From: Dryococelus australis
Lineage: Eukaryota > Arthropoda > Insecta > Phasmatodea > Phasmatidae
Assembly: GCA_029891345.1 (NCBI GenBank)
Contig: CM057009.1
Coordinates: 300,181,466 to 300,245,465 of the forward strand
DNA: 64,000 nt
Direction of reading: 5' to 3'
A program made the position numbers and the translations under genes. This document shows positions 34,020-45,849 of this stretch, in pieces (within the stretch, counting starts at the first letter, position 1; each line of letters opens with the position of its first letter). The notes beneath the pieces are model-generated. The model was not told the DNA's origin and ran no database searches. It saw nothing but the letters and a program-made list of their open reading frames with translations.

Positions 34020-36175
34020 CCTCTCAAAAAAGTCTAAAAAAAATTTCAAAAATTCCTAAATAAATTTGCTGAATATTTTTTTAAAATATTTTTAATATGA
34101 TATAGAATTTGGTAAAATAACAATAAAAATTTTAAAAATAATTCTTTTAAAAAAATTACGTTTGCGCAGGTCCCCCAGTATAAAGACCAGCAGACGACTA
34201 AGCCCCACCAATGCTTCTCATTGGTTAATTGGTCGGTTCCCATCCACCCCCTCCAATCATTCATATTGCATAACATTCCCACCTCACCCACACGTACACT
34301 CCATCACCATCCCACCCTCTCTTCAAGTCCTCCTATACACCTCTTTTCACACCTTCGTTCATACTGTCATATCCCATCCCCCTCACTTCCGCTTTATCGT
34401 TTATACCGTCGTCTGCTCATCAGCTTTAAGCCGGACCCCTGCATGTACCAATCACAATTTAGCCGACAGAAATTAGCAAAATTCATTTATTCTAAATTAC
34501 TTTCATTATTTCAAAAATATCCCGATTTTTGCATGTCTTGAATACAGTGACATTCCAGGACGGTCAATATCAAGTTAGAAGGAGTTTGTATTTATAAAAC
34601 TTCCAACATGTCTCGCACTCAAGTCACAACACGCCCTCCTTGTCCCAACCTGCCCTTTTTCAATATGCTAGTCTACATGTAAGAACCACCTGACACTTAA
34701 CAAATTGTCAAATCAATAAAAAAGGTATTTTTACTTGGGTTAAGCTGTACTGTATAATCGATAACACTAGTTAATTTAAAAGCTGTGAAATGAAACTAAT
34801 ATAAACATGTTTGAATAAAATATAGATTTAATCAAATTTCAGAGCTCTAGTAATAGCAATTTTATGCTTTACAGGGTTAGGCTGTAATGCACAGTCTATT
34901 TCGTTGATAATAAAAAAATTCCGACAGTAAAAAAGATTTATTATAAAAAAAAATTAATGCATACCTATTTTATTATGTCCCACGAAATACAATATTGCTG
35001 TTTCAGTTGTAAAATACTAATTCTAAAATCATTAATTTGTTTTAATAAGTAATAAATATGCTAAAATTGAAAACATGTATTATGTTCTGCTACCACAGGC
35101 GGTGCGAAACTTCCCGAGACAGAGAAATGATAGAGAGAAAAAGTGAGAGCGACAAGCTCCGCTCCACCTATTGAATTTTCTTCCTCGGACAAAAAAAAAC
35201 ATGTCACTAGAGCCTACGCAAGCTAATTTGCGCAGATATTTTTAGTTCTAACAATGAAATATGTTTCTTTAATGCTACCTAAAAATTAAAATATAACAAT
35301 ATTCAATGTTTAATTTACAAAAAGCTTACCAAGAAACTAGGTTAAAACAATACTTTAACTGCAAGCTATTTCTTTCTAGCCGTTGCCAACACATCGCTGC
35401 TCTCGCTGTTTTTAACTCGTATTTAACACAAAATAAATATGACAAGTTATAGAAGATACTAAGTTAAAGTTTCATTTAATCAAGAATACAGTACTTTGAA
35501 GTTAATCACAGTGATACATATTTCTAGTACTGTACAGTTTATTGAAAAAACAGGTTGGCATGTTATGCCTAGGGAGATTTTTCAAATGTTCATTTCAAAA
35601 CGTCCGAAGAAAAAGTAAATGGACTATAGACGCAACAATGACGAGAACACTGCACGCCAGTTTAGAACCACGCACGCAGCGACAATAGCGCCCTTATCGC
35701 TCCCTTGTTTCTCGACTTCGAACGCTGAACATTTCTCCAGGTAGGCAGGCCCATTAACGGGTTTCTGGAGTCACCAACGCGGCTTTTCCCCAACCCTCTT
35801 TCACACAGCAACATCATTTAAATATAGCCTGTTTTGATACCTTTTCCTCTCGGAAAACATTTGATTTTTTGAAGATTTAATTTGGTCATTATATCTTGAC
35901 CGTCCTTTAATTTTATATCAGTTAATATTCCAGGCCACGGGAAGTATTTTTCTCACCGTTAAATTTTATTTTTCTATTTTGTCAAAACATACAACGGGGT
36001 AGGTATCCTTCCCATCATAAACATAAGTGTTACGTTTAAAGTATACTAAACTAATGCATGTGGTTTTACGTTTTAAATATTAAATTACTAATACTGTAAT
36101 ATTAATTTTTAACGAAAAATCTCTACCTTCTTGGATTATTTTTACCTAGATGCATTGCTACAAAAAGTTGGTTTG
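34020..36175. other. No supported gene
   Basis: 34190-34460 is CA/CT-rich low complexity with stop-poor frames. 35090-35190 and 35600-35830 are small GC-richer patches with no recognised coding content. The remainder is AT-rich. Confidence 0.4.
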
Positions 36176-36180
36176 TCGAA

Positions 36181-36540
36181 GTGGTGAATGCCATACAGAA
36201 CAGGCGTGCTACTACTTTGTGGCTGGAGGCGACAAAGCGGCCACGACTTGTCGCAGAAGCGTGCAAGCTGTCTGAGGAATCCAAGTCGACACGGCCCCGT
36301 TGCAAGAAAGCTCGAGAGTCGGGCGCCGACTCCCTCGACTCGTCGCGTCGGTTTGCGACCGCAGAAACTTCAGCGTTGCACGCAACCCAGTGCATCTCGT
36401 TCTCTGATACACCAGGCCGCCAGCCTCCGCAACCGAGGCGCTGGACGCCCAGCCGCCAAACTGTAGCTAAACAGGATGTCCCGCGACGAAGACTACAAAC
36501 TTCGTCAGTGTTCTAGAGGTCATTAGCAACATAATAAAGT
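36181..36540. other. GC-rich block ending in AATAAA, unassigned
   Basis: A sharply GC-rich segment with overlapping frames on both strands (+ 36181-36516 begins with GTG, not ATG). An AATAAA hexamer lies about 17 bases after the + strand stop, just before the Tc1/mariner element. This could be the 3' end of a transcript or an LTR-like fragment. No domain recognised. Confidence 0.3.
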
Positions 36541-36559
36541 CATGCACACGTGTGTGCTA

Positions 36560-37212
36560 TGAAGTTCCGTGTCAGAGTTAAAGTGACGGAAATTCCGTTA
36601 GTTCAAATTTCCAAGAACAGTTTTCAGTGAAAGTGTACTACGGATTACGTCGCAAGTACTTCATTGGCCCACATTTCATACAGGACATTCTCAATTCTCA
36701 TTACTACAGACACTATAGAGAAACCACCGTACCACTCTTATTCGAAGATTTTCCATTAGCAGTATGACGTGACATGTGGTTGCAGCGGGATGGGGCATAT
36801 CCACACTTAAGCAGGGCTGTGACTGGATTTCTTGAAGGCAGAGTACCCACGCAGGTGGTAGGAAGAGGTGGCCCAGACCCATGGCCGCAGCAATCTCCTG
36901 ACCTCATCCCATTGGATTTTTCTTCTGGGCATGCCTGAAGAGTAGAGTTTACATTGAGTGGAAACGAGAAACGTGGGACCAATTGGTACGGGCGATCAGT
37001 GATGCCACTACTAAACTCCGAAATGAACTTTCAGTCATGCAGTGGCAGAATGCCATGGTGCAATGTGTCGCAGCCTGCTTACGGTCAGGATGGGTACATT
37101 TTGAACAACTTGTATGAAGCTTCCGAAATTTAGTCAATGCCAATAAATATATTCAGTAATTACACATGTATTTATTGCATTTCCGTCACTGTAACTCTGA
37201 AAGGGGGCTTCA
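36560..37212 (+). mobile_element. Internally deleted Tc1/mariner element with TIRs and TA duplication
   Basis: Inverted terminal repeats of about 35-38 bases start TGAAG at 36560 and end CTTCA at 37212. Their inner parts, CAGAGTTA(A/C)AGTGACGGAAAT at 36573-36593 and its reverse complement at 37179-37199, differ at one base in 21. TA dinucleotides flank both ends (36558-36559 and 37213-37214), as expected for the IS630-Tc1-mariner superfamily. The interior carries only the 3' part of a transposase gene, so the copy is non-autonomous. Confidence 0.85.
36655..37117 (+). pseudogene. Tc1/mariner-type DDE transposase, C-terminal half
   Basis: The frame from about 36661 gives GPHFIQDILNSHYY, then after one stop (near 36767) WLQRDGAYPHLSRAVTGFL and GRGGPDPWPQQSPDLIPLDF. 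These match the second catalytic Asp (D in QRDGA-PH) and the third acidic position (PDL-PLDF-FW) of the DDE/D superfamily; the general form QQDGA.PH...WP.RSPDL.PLDFFLWG is well known. One T seems to be missing near 36920, after which FFFWACLKSRVY and a C-terminus ending HFEQLV continue in another frame to a stop at about 37117. The N-terminal DNA-binding domain and first catalytic Asp are absent. Confidence 0.85.
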
Positions 37213-37219
37213 TAGCCAA

Positions 37220-39225
37220 CATGTGTATATTATAAATTTTATTGCTGATGACCGCTATAAGACGCTGGCGAAGTTTGTCGGCTTCGTCGCTGAACATCCA
37301 GTATAAAAACTCATCATCAGCTAAATTCTCACAAATCCATTTATAGAGATCAGCTGCCCATATCATCGTTAATCCCATCCTTCTATCAGTTATGAATGAC
37401 AGGAATGTCAACTCAGCATAGTTTAAATTTATGTCGATATATCATAATATAGTCTGGGAAAAGTGCTAAAAAAAAGGGACAAAGTGATTAATCAGACTGA
37501 CTATACAATTTGAGTGAAAATAGAATTTATGTATTTTCTCATACAAATTTCAAAATTTTGCATGATACATATCTTTAACTACAATTCAAAAACCGTCGAT
37601 AGTAGTGGGAAAATATACCTATGGGAACAGAGATTTAGGGAATAGGGGCAACTCGGCTGACGTCACAACCAGGCTAGCGATTGGTGGCCTGGGACATATT
37701 ATCAACAAAATTACATATTTCACCCCGATAATCACTTCAGATTTGGCAAATTTTGCTCTAAGATCGCCCTTTTTCCCAAAAAAATTTCCAAAAAAGTTTA
37801 ATAAGTCCCTATTGACTCCTCAAATGAGCAAAGCGGATTAGAGGCTCCTAGACGTGACAGCCAAAATGTTCTCAGAGCAGCCAGTGAATTCGAAGTTCCG
37901 AGGGGAATAAGCCACCTGTTCCTTAGAGCAGGAAAAGCGAATTCGAGGCTGTTTGGGGAATGAGTCATATGGTCAACATATAAGCTAGTTGGACTAAAGA
38001 CTTCAAGCCTGGCCCTGCATATCAGGTGAGTCAGCAACCATGTTTGTTTACATTATTGACTTCCAACGACCATGTGAGATATAGGTGAGCTTGCTCTTGG
38101 CCCCAGCGACAGTAAACTAAAAAAAACTGAGAAAATTCTGGAAAATCTAAGGCATTCTCAAAAATTTAGGAACAGATTAAACAACTGCCTTAGACCTCAA
38201 TTTTGGGTATGGGAAGTTCAAAAAAATGTAAAATTATCGTAAATATTTGAAAGAAAAAAAAATCAAAAAATCTAGGAACAAATTACATAATTGACATGAA
38301 AATCAAGAAAAAAAATAGTGCAAATTTAAGGGAAATATTACATAACCAATGCAAAAAAACAGGCTGTGTGTGGCCATCAGTGTTCGATTCTATCAAAGAT
38401 GGCAGAGCATAGTTACACACTGGTACGACGATCAGTAGGTGACTGATTAGTCGATTCATTTCGAACTCATATGTCAATAACTGATAATCTAGTCAATGAA
38501 TCTGCCATTATTACTCTTCCAATGAAAATTATTGACTTTATGTAGCACATATCCACTTTTTCCATCATCCACCGCCAATCACACCTCCATCATACCACTC
38601 GGCAATCAACCTCCCTCGCCATTTACTCGCCATAGCTCGGCCTCTTCAACATCCACATATGCCACCAACCCAGCACTCACACTACGCCCCTTCACTATTA
38701 ACTCTCCATATAGCTACACCCTGACAATTTACCCGCCATATGATATCACTGTCACCATCTACCCACGCCATTAACCAACCGCACGACTCTTCACCCTCCC
38801 CTATGTGTACCCTTAATTCCCCTCTATCCACTTACACCCATACCATTCCTCTCACTCCAGTTAGTTGCATCCACTCCATTCACTCATTAGAGTTAGACAA
38901 GTTATTTGGTTCCCATCCGCCTCTAAGAGTCAGTTGCCATACCTCACATGATTACTAGTTAAAGTTTTACTCCCCTCGACCAAATACCACCGTGCTACAG
39001 ACCCCCCTACCAGCACTACAGTGAATTCAGCCAGAAGCTTCTACTACCCTATAGTTCAGTCCCCAACACACCATCACTAAATTTTATTGGTTATTTCGTC
39101 GCGCCCCAATATCCCTCTCATCCTCGCTCGTGATTGATGCAAACTATACCAAACAGACACACCAAAGGTCGATACGAGCCAACCAGATCAGCCAACAATG
39201 TCTTCACCCAAGACTTACTCCACTT
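37220..39225. other. No supported gene; low-complexity tracts
   Basis: TGACGTCAC occurs near 37666 in a small GC-richer patch. 37835-37990 has GAATTCGA(A/G)G(T/C)T repeats. 38540-38960 is a CA/CT-rich low-complexity stretch like 34.2-34.46 kb. No domain recognised. Confidence 0.4.
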
Positions 39226-39229
39226 ATCA

Positions 39230-41480
39230 ATAACTCAATTTAAGACTGGCTACACTCAAGACTGACTCCATTCATGATGGACACCACTAAAGATTGACCC
39301 CACTCAAGACTGATTCCACCCAAGACTAACTCCACCTTAACTCGCTACCTCCCAAAACTGGCTCCAACCAAGACTGAATCCACCCAAGACTAACTCTACT
39401 CAAGACTTGCTTTAACCAAAACTGACTCCAACCAAGACTGAATCCACTCAAGACTGACTCTACTCAAGACTTGCTTTACCCAAGAGTGACGCCTGCCGAA
39501 GCCAACTTTTGCAAAACTGTCTAGAGCAATGGGCAAGACCATCCATATGCACCAATAGATGATGTCGACCAATCTCAAGAAATGTCACCTAATACAAATC
39601 TAATTTGTAACCTCTTTATGCAAAAATTTAAAAAAAAATTCGGAAAAATTTTCATAATATTCGCAATCGTCGCAAACACTTCGCAAAACATCTCACCCAA
39701 AGCAAAACATACCAAAGGGCCGTACCAGTAGATCAGATAAACCAACCGACCAGATCGTCCAACCATACAGACTGACCATTCGAACTAACCATACCAGCCG
39801 ACCATAGGAATCAACCATATCAGCCGACCATATGTACCAATCATACCAGCCGACCACATGAACCAACCATACCAGATGGTCATACGAACCGAACTTGCAA
39901 ATCATCCACACCAAACACCCACTCCATTCAAAGATTCCAAAAGCCCAGCAAGACCGACTGGGCATACCAATGGGCAAGATTAAGGCTCGACATCACCTCT
40001 TTTGCATAAATTCTTCGTTCCTGTGTCATAAATTCAATTTTAGAAGTATTCTTAAAAATATTTCATTGCAGAAAATTTACAATTTTCTAGTTCTTCGATG
40101 CTTTTGTATCTAATTTGCACTTTGTGTTATTTCAAGCTTGTGAAAAGGCAGGAACTTATTGACAAAATATAAATATTTCCTCTACGTATTACTACTAGCA
40201 TATAACACACAATTAAAATTCAGCACACAAATATTAAACAACTCGAATAAAGTAAATTTTCTATAGTGTTACATTTTTAATAATTACTGTACTATGAATC
40301 CGAAATTATTATGCGAAAACAAAGAATTTCTGTAAAAGGGGTGAAGCTGATCCTTAACCATACTAACCATCCAAACAAGCCAACCATACCAGTAAACGTA
40401 CAAACCGACCTTACCAAATAACCATAGAATCGACCATATCAGCCAGCCACACAATCCGAAAATGCTACTCAGCCATACGAACTGAACATACAAACCTACC
40501 ATACAGACGAACTAACAATCCAACCATACCAGCAGACCACACCAACAGCCATAGAAAACAACCACATAAGCCAGACCAAAAGGCCAGCCATAAGTACCAT
40601 CCATCTCAGCAAACCATAAAAGCAAACAATAACAGTTAAAAATACGAACCAGCTATGCCAGCCAACCCCATCAACAAGCCGTTCGAACCAGACATACAAA
40701 CAGACAATTCCATCCGACTAGACCAACCAACCAGACCAGGAAACCATACCAACCAATACTAACACAACGACTGACTCCACACTCGTATACTGACTCCACA
40801 CAATACTGACTTCACTCAAGACTGGTTCATGCCGATATCAACTCCTGTAAAATTGACTATGTCAACCAACCAGCAAGATCAACCAACCATTCCCACTATC
40901 TTTACCAAAAGACGATCACCAACCTCAAAACAAGTCGCCCAATACAAATATCATTGCTAACCTCTTCATGCGAAAACTTTGTAAAACTTCGAAAAACCTT
41001 CGCAAAATATCTCACCCACAGCTGACCATACCAAAGGACCATACCAGCCGACCAGACCAACCGACTTCCCAGACCAACCAACCATTTAGACAGATAATTA
41101 CTAGCTAACCATACCAAAGAACCATACAAGTCCTCCAAACTAAATAACCAGGCCATCTAACCATACTGACTGAACATACTGGCCACTCATACCGACCAAC
41201 AACTGACTCCACCCAAGACAGACCCCACCTAAAAATTACTCCACCCAAACTTACTTCACCCAAGACTAACTTCGCCCAATACAGATCCCATGACAGACTC
41301 CATCCCAGTCACCCTCCATCCAAGACTATCTCCACCTGTGACTGACTCCACCTGAGATTATCGACTCTACCTGAGAATCGCTTGTCCCAATATAGACTCC
41401 TGCCAAGACCAACTTTTACCAAACTGACCAGAGCAATAATGAACAAGACCAACAATCAAGCCCCAATGGCCAATCCTACC
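39230..41480 (+). repeat. Compound minisatellite, forward part
   Basis: Two different arrays alternate. Array A has unit about CAAGACTGACTCCACC (39230-39490, short at 40770-40830, 41205-41400). Array B has unit about CCATACCAGCCGACCATA (39716-39905, 40360-40750, 41025-41190). Between A and B lies a ~150-base linker that recurs, with CAAGTCGCCCAATACAAATATCATTGCTAACCTC...ATGCGAAAA...CGCAAAA-ATCTCACCCA at about 39578-39705 and 40930-41020, and degraded at 41515. The whole A-linker-B module is thus a higher-order repeat. Long frames inside are repeat artefacts. Confidence 0.85.
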
Positions 41481-41629
41481 ACCCATGCCAACAAGCAATA
41501 ATGACAAATTTGGGAACAAGTCGCAAAATGGAATCTATTCTTAACAAATTCATGCGAAATGTCGCCAGAATACGCGAAAAAAAAAAAAATTTAACATCCC
41601 ACGCACCTCAATTATGCAGGGAATCGAGT

Positions 41630-42880
41630 AGTGAATTTCAGAGACTATCCGAGCTCTTCGCGAATCAATATGCGAGATATTATCTTCCTCAAATTAAGCT
41701 GACAACATTGCGTTAATCTGTGATGAAAGCTACGAAATATTCCTCACAGTATTTTATGGTATATGTCACAAACCAAATTCGAGCTATGAAAAGTGTCAAA
41801 GCATGTGCGAGCAATATCGTGAAGCAATGTGTGACTAGGGTTGGTCGGTCGATCGATTGGTGAATAAATTCTCTACCACTAAAGAAACATAATACCTCAG
41901 CTTCATCTCGAACGAAGCTGAAAGCGGAGGCATCACCTTTATCTTTACCCATGTGATCTTATGTTTTTTTTGGTGGAGAATTTATTCACTAATCTGCCGA
42001 ACGAATCTTGTCATACATGGCTTCATTACATTTTCGTTTGTGATATGGTCCATAACGTACTTGGAGGAATGTTTTGTAGCTATCATCACGGTTTGCAGCA
42101 TTGTTCGTGATATGTAGCTCACATATTGGTTCGCGAAATGGCTGATATGGTGTTTCATATGGTACCTCGGCATGGTCGGTTCGAATGTTTGGATGATATG
42201 GTTGGATCATATGGATGGTTCGTATGGTTGGTCTTGCCCCTTGGTATGCCCTGTCGGTCTTGCTATGTTGTTTGCCTGGTTGGGTGGAATGGGGGTTTTG
42301 TATGAATGATTCGTATATTTGGTTCGTATGACCAGCTGGTTGGGTTGGATTTTATGGTCGGCTATTATGGTTTGTTGTTATGTTTAGTCTGTATGGTTGT
42401 TCGGTCTTTTCGGTAGGTTGATATGGTCTGCTGGTATGGTCTTTTTGGTCTGATCGGCTATTGGGGAGATGTATTGCGAAATTTTGAGTAAGATTTACGA
42501 ATTTTGTACAATGAAGTTAGCAATGAAGTTCTTATTAGGCGACTTTTTCCACATTGATTGGCATCATCTATTAATACCCATTAATGATCTTGTCAGTCGT
42601 TATACTCAATTAAGCCAGAGTTTATCTTGACAAGAGCCAGTCTTGGGTGGATCCAGTTTTGGATGGATTCAGCCTTGGGTAGAGTCAGTCTTGGAGAGAG
42701 TCAGTCTTGGGTGGAGCGAGTCTTGGGTGGAGCCAGTCTTGGATGGATTCAGTCTTGGGTTGAGTCAGTCTTGGCTGGAGTCAGTCTTGGGTGGAGTCAG
42801 TCTTGGGTGGAGTCAGTCTTGGGTGGTGATAGTCTCGAGAGGACTCAGAGTTGTGTGCAGTCTGCCTTTGGTCAGTATTG
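41630..42880 (-). repeat. Inverted part of the compound minisatellite and its axis
   Basis: 41635-41880 and 41971-42150 are diverged reverse complements (TTTCGCGAA-CAATATG-GAG, GTGATGA-AGCTAC-AAA-ATTCCTC, GA-TGGTGAATAAATTCTC), with an axis near 41925. Further right, array B reappears as its complement (GGTATGGTCGGCTGGT, 42170-42475). Then comes the linker complement (GCGAAATTTTGAG...TTAGCAATGAAGTTCTTATTAGGCGACTT, 42477-42550), then array A complement (CAGTCTTGGGTGGAGT, 42625-42875). The order mirrors the forward side. Confidence 0.8.
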
Positions 42881-42899
42881 TTGATATGTATGTTTAGCT

Positions 42900-43775
42900 G
42901 GTCTTGTTGGTTGGCCTGGTCGGATAGTTTAATCCTTTTGTACGGACCTTTGGTATGGTCTGTGCCAATCACGAGTGATAGTGAGGGAGTATTGAGGGAC
43001 AAAGAAATAGCCAATTAAATATATCGAGGAGAGGGTGTCGAACTAAAGTAAGTAAATGAAGTTGCTTGAATTGATTTTCGTTTCTTGAGGAGGTGGGTCT
43101 GTGTCATGATTGTAATTAGAGAAGAGGAGCAGAACTTTAGCAAGTGATAAATTTAAATATGGATTCTGGTGTGTGGGGAGTTGAACAACCACCTGGTTAC
43201 AAATCTGATATGCGAGTCATATGCCTTAGGAAGTGGCAAACAACTCAAACAATTTGAACCCCATTCCCAGAAGATGTCCAAAAGAAAGCACACAAACTAT
43301 ATTCCGCTACCATATATTCCTCCTTTAAAAAAAAGTGTAAGAAATAAAGTTCGAGCCACAAAAATTGTTTCCCTTTTCCACAACTTTTAGCAACTTGCAC
43401 ATATTTATGTTACATCTTTTGTTATTTTAATTCTGGTTATGACGATTAACAAGTAAAACATTTATCTTGAAAAGTAAAACTATTCGAATGTTAAGTGCAG
43501 GATGATAAATAAATAAATATTTATTAAACAATCTTGGTCTACCGTGACAGTATTTTTATTACCAGGTTTTTGTATACCACCAATCTGACATAGTGACATA
43601 AAAATAATGGCACCAAACTGGCATCGTAAAAACAAGTATTACTAGAATAAGATATTAACACCAATCTGAAATGGTGCAAACCAAATATCCACAATTAAAA
43701 CAAAATTAAGTGTTAAGTAGGTGGTGCTCCACTTCACAAAAATAAAGATATGAGTAGTTATAAAAAACCGACTGT
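42900..43775. other. AT-rich spacer, no gene seen
   Basis: A + strand frame at 43169-43390 is unassigned. No repeats or RNA genes recognised. Confidence 0.4.
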
Positions 43776-43784
43776 GGCTCAACT

Positions 43785-43985
43785 GGCGTCTTTACGTGGA
43801 GCTTCGGCGGCCATCTTGGATTTGCCTTTTCCCCAAATAATTCCCCTCTTCACTTTTTCCTTTAAGAATTGCCCTTTATTCCCTCCACTCGCGATGGCCA
43901 TATTGGTAACCAGTACACAGGCGTCCATATTGTCAGCCAATATTTGCATATGTCGGCCATTTTGTTTCCCCAATTACCTCAATAA
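43785..43985 (-). repeat. Dispersed repeat rich in AAGATGGCCGCC/AATATGGCC motifs
   Basis: Read on the minus strand: AAAATGGCCGACATATGC, AATATGGACGCC, AATATGGCCATCGCGAG, CCAAGATGGCCGCCG. The ATGGC core in these contexts resembles the YY1/Pho recognition core (GCCAT complement) and recurs in the 13-, 22.4- and 33.96-kb repeats. Confidence 0.5.
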
Positions 43986-44045
43986 CATTCCAAATCGCTA
44001 TACTTTCCCGAAATCGTCCGGATTGCAACCGAAAGTCTCTATTTA

Positions 44046-44210
44046 ATGCTCTTGCATTCCAACCTCCTCTACTTCATGCTCTTGCATTCCTACCTCCTCT
44101 ATTTCATGCTCTTGCATTCCTACCTCCTCTACTTCATGTTCTTGCATTCCTTCCTCCTCTACTTCATGCTCTTGCATTCCTACCTTCTCTACTTCATGCT
44201 CTTGCATTCC
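44046..44210. repeat. 30-bp minisatellite, 5.5 copies
   Basis: Unit ATGCTCTTGCATTCCTACCT + CCTCTACTTC, spaced exactly 30 bases, with one to three substitutions per copy. Being a multiple of three, it reads as a perfect decapeptide repeat on both strands (EVEEVGMQEH on minus). Confidence 0.97.
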
Positions 44211-44514
44211 ATCCTGCCTCCTGGCTCCCCACCATGATGCCAACCTTGCACCCATAAAGCCAGCTTTGTACAATCTGGTGGGGTCGATCCCTTATTCTGG
44301 TGTTTGACTCATGTAGGATGTGGAGTCTGGTGGGGAGTCACTATGACAGCATGTCATTCTCTGGCATTCTGGATGGTGTTCTCTGGGTGCTCCTGACCGA
44401 TATTAGTATTATAGTTTTTCCTTCCTACTGAAAATGTGCATGTCCAACTCACGCATTTCGTGTGGAGGGGGAGACCCAATTCCAAGACACCCTGCCAACC
44501 TCAGGTAAAGTATG

Positions 44515-45345
44515 ATCAATGGTTACATATAAGCATAGATGCTGTAATTTCCGAACTGTTTGAGATACAATTACCAAAATCATAACATAGGCATCACTTC
44601 AGACAAGGAAATGACTGAAGGGTCAAAATTGGCCTAAGCATGCTTATAAGCATAGTTTATGGTAACTTTCAAACTGTTTGAGATACAACTACCAAAATCG
44701 TAAGATAGGCATCACTGCAGACAAGGAAAATAACCGAAAGGTCAAAATTGACATATGCATGCTTATAAACATAGATTGTTGTAATATCCGAACCATTTGA
44801 GATACAACTACCAAAGTCATAACATCAAGGAAAAGGACCAAAGTTTCAAAATTGACCTAAGTTTACTGTAACTTTGGAACCATTTGAGATAAAACTACCA
44901 AAACCGTAACATATGCAAGACTCCAGACAAGGAAAAGTACCGAATGATGAAGATTGACCTATGCATGCCTATAAGCACAGTTGGCTGTAATTTTCGAACC
45001 ATATAATATATAACATCCAAAATTGTAACATAGGTATTACTCCAGACAAGGAAAAGTACCAAAGGTTCAAAATTGACACAAGCATTCTTATAAGCATAGT
45101 TTACTTTAACTTCCGAACTGTATGAGATACAACTACCAAAATCATATCGAAGCCATCACCCCCAATGATGAGAGGGTTCGCAGGACCAAGTATGCAGTAT
45201 GTATACTTATAAGCATAGTTGGCTGTAAGTTCCGAACCACTTAAGAAATAAATGTCTGATTCATAACATACACATCATCCATGATGACAAGAAAGGTCAC
45301 AGGGTCATGTTTACAATGTCTACTGTAAGCATGTGCACACTCGCC
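44515..45345 (+). repeat. ~118-bp satellite, about seven copies
   Basis: The start motif (T)AAGCATAG-TT--CTGTAA-TTCCGAAC recurs at 44531, 44648, 44767, 44973, 45092 and 45211 (steps 117, 119, 206, 119, 119). A shortened copy lies between 44767 and 44973. Conserved blocks per unit: TTTGAGATACAACTACCAAAATC, CAGACAAGGAAAA, GGTCAAAATTGAC. Confidence 0.9.
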
Positions 45346-45849
45346 AGCAAGACTTTTGAACTTACCACTGTGTGGGTAGGAGAAATACTAACATGGCCAT
45401 CATCATACTTGTCATCATCGAAGCCATCAGACATTGCATGCCAGAGTCCGAATAATTTGCATTAAATTCATACATCACCTCCAGACTCACCTAAGCAGAG
45501 AAAAATTCTTGCATGGGCCTACATCAAAAAAATGCATGAGGAGGTGCAGGGGTCTACTTCCCTTGGGTTAATAGTCCATTGCCCTGACCACCATTGCATG
45601 ATGTGTTAATATCTCAAATAGTATACGAACATACCAGACAGTTACGTGAACTTGCTTTGGCCTATGCCAGACACGAGAAGGCGATGTTCCTTCTGGACCT
45701 GCCCTCGACAGACTTTGTGCAGTAAGGATAATAAATACCATAATTGGCCTACCCACTCACCAGACATCGTGAACCAGTAAGGTTACTCGCCATGAGCCTA
45801 CACACTCACCAGACCTGCGAGCGGGATTATCAATGATACACATTTGACA

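Noticed and set aside
36181-36516. 111-codon plus-strand frame followed by AATAAA
   Set aside because: It opens at GTG rather than ATG, overlaps frames on the other strand and shows no domain. Described as a GC-rich block only.
42627-42897. Frames reading repeated SLGWSQSWVESVLGG
   Set aside because: Direct translation of the CAGTCTTGGGTGGAGT array, open in two phases.
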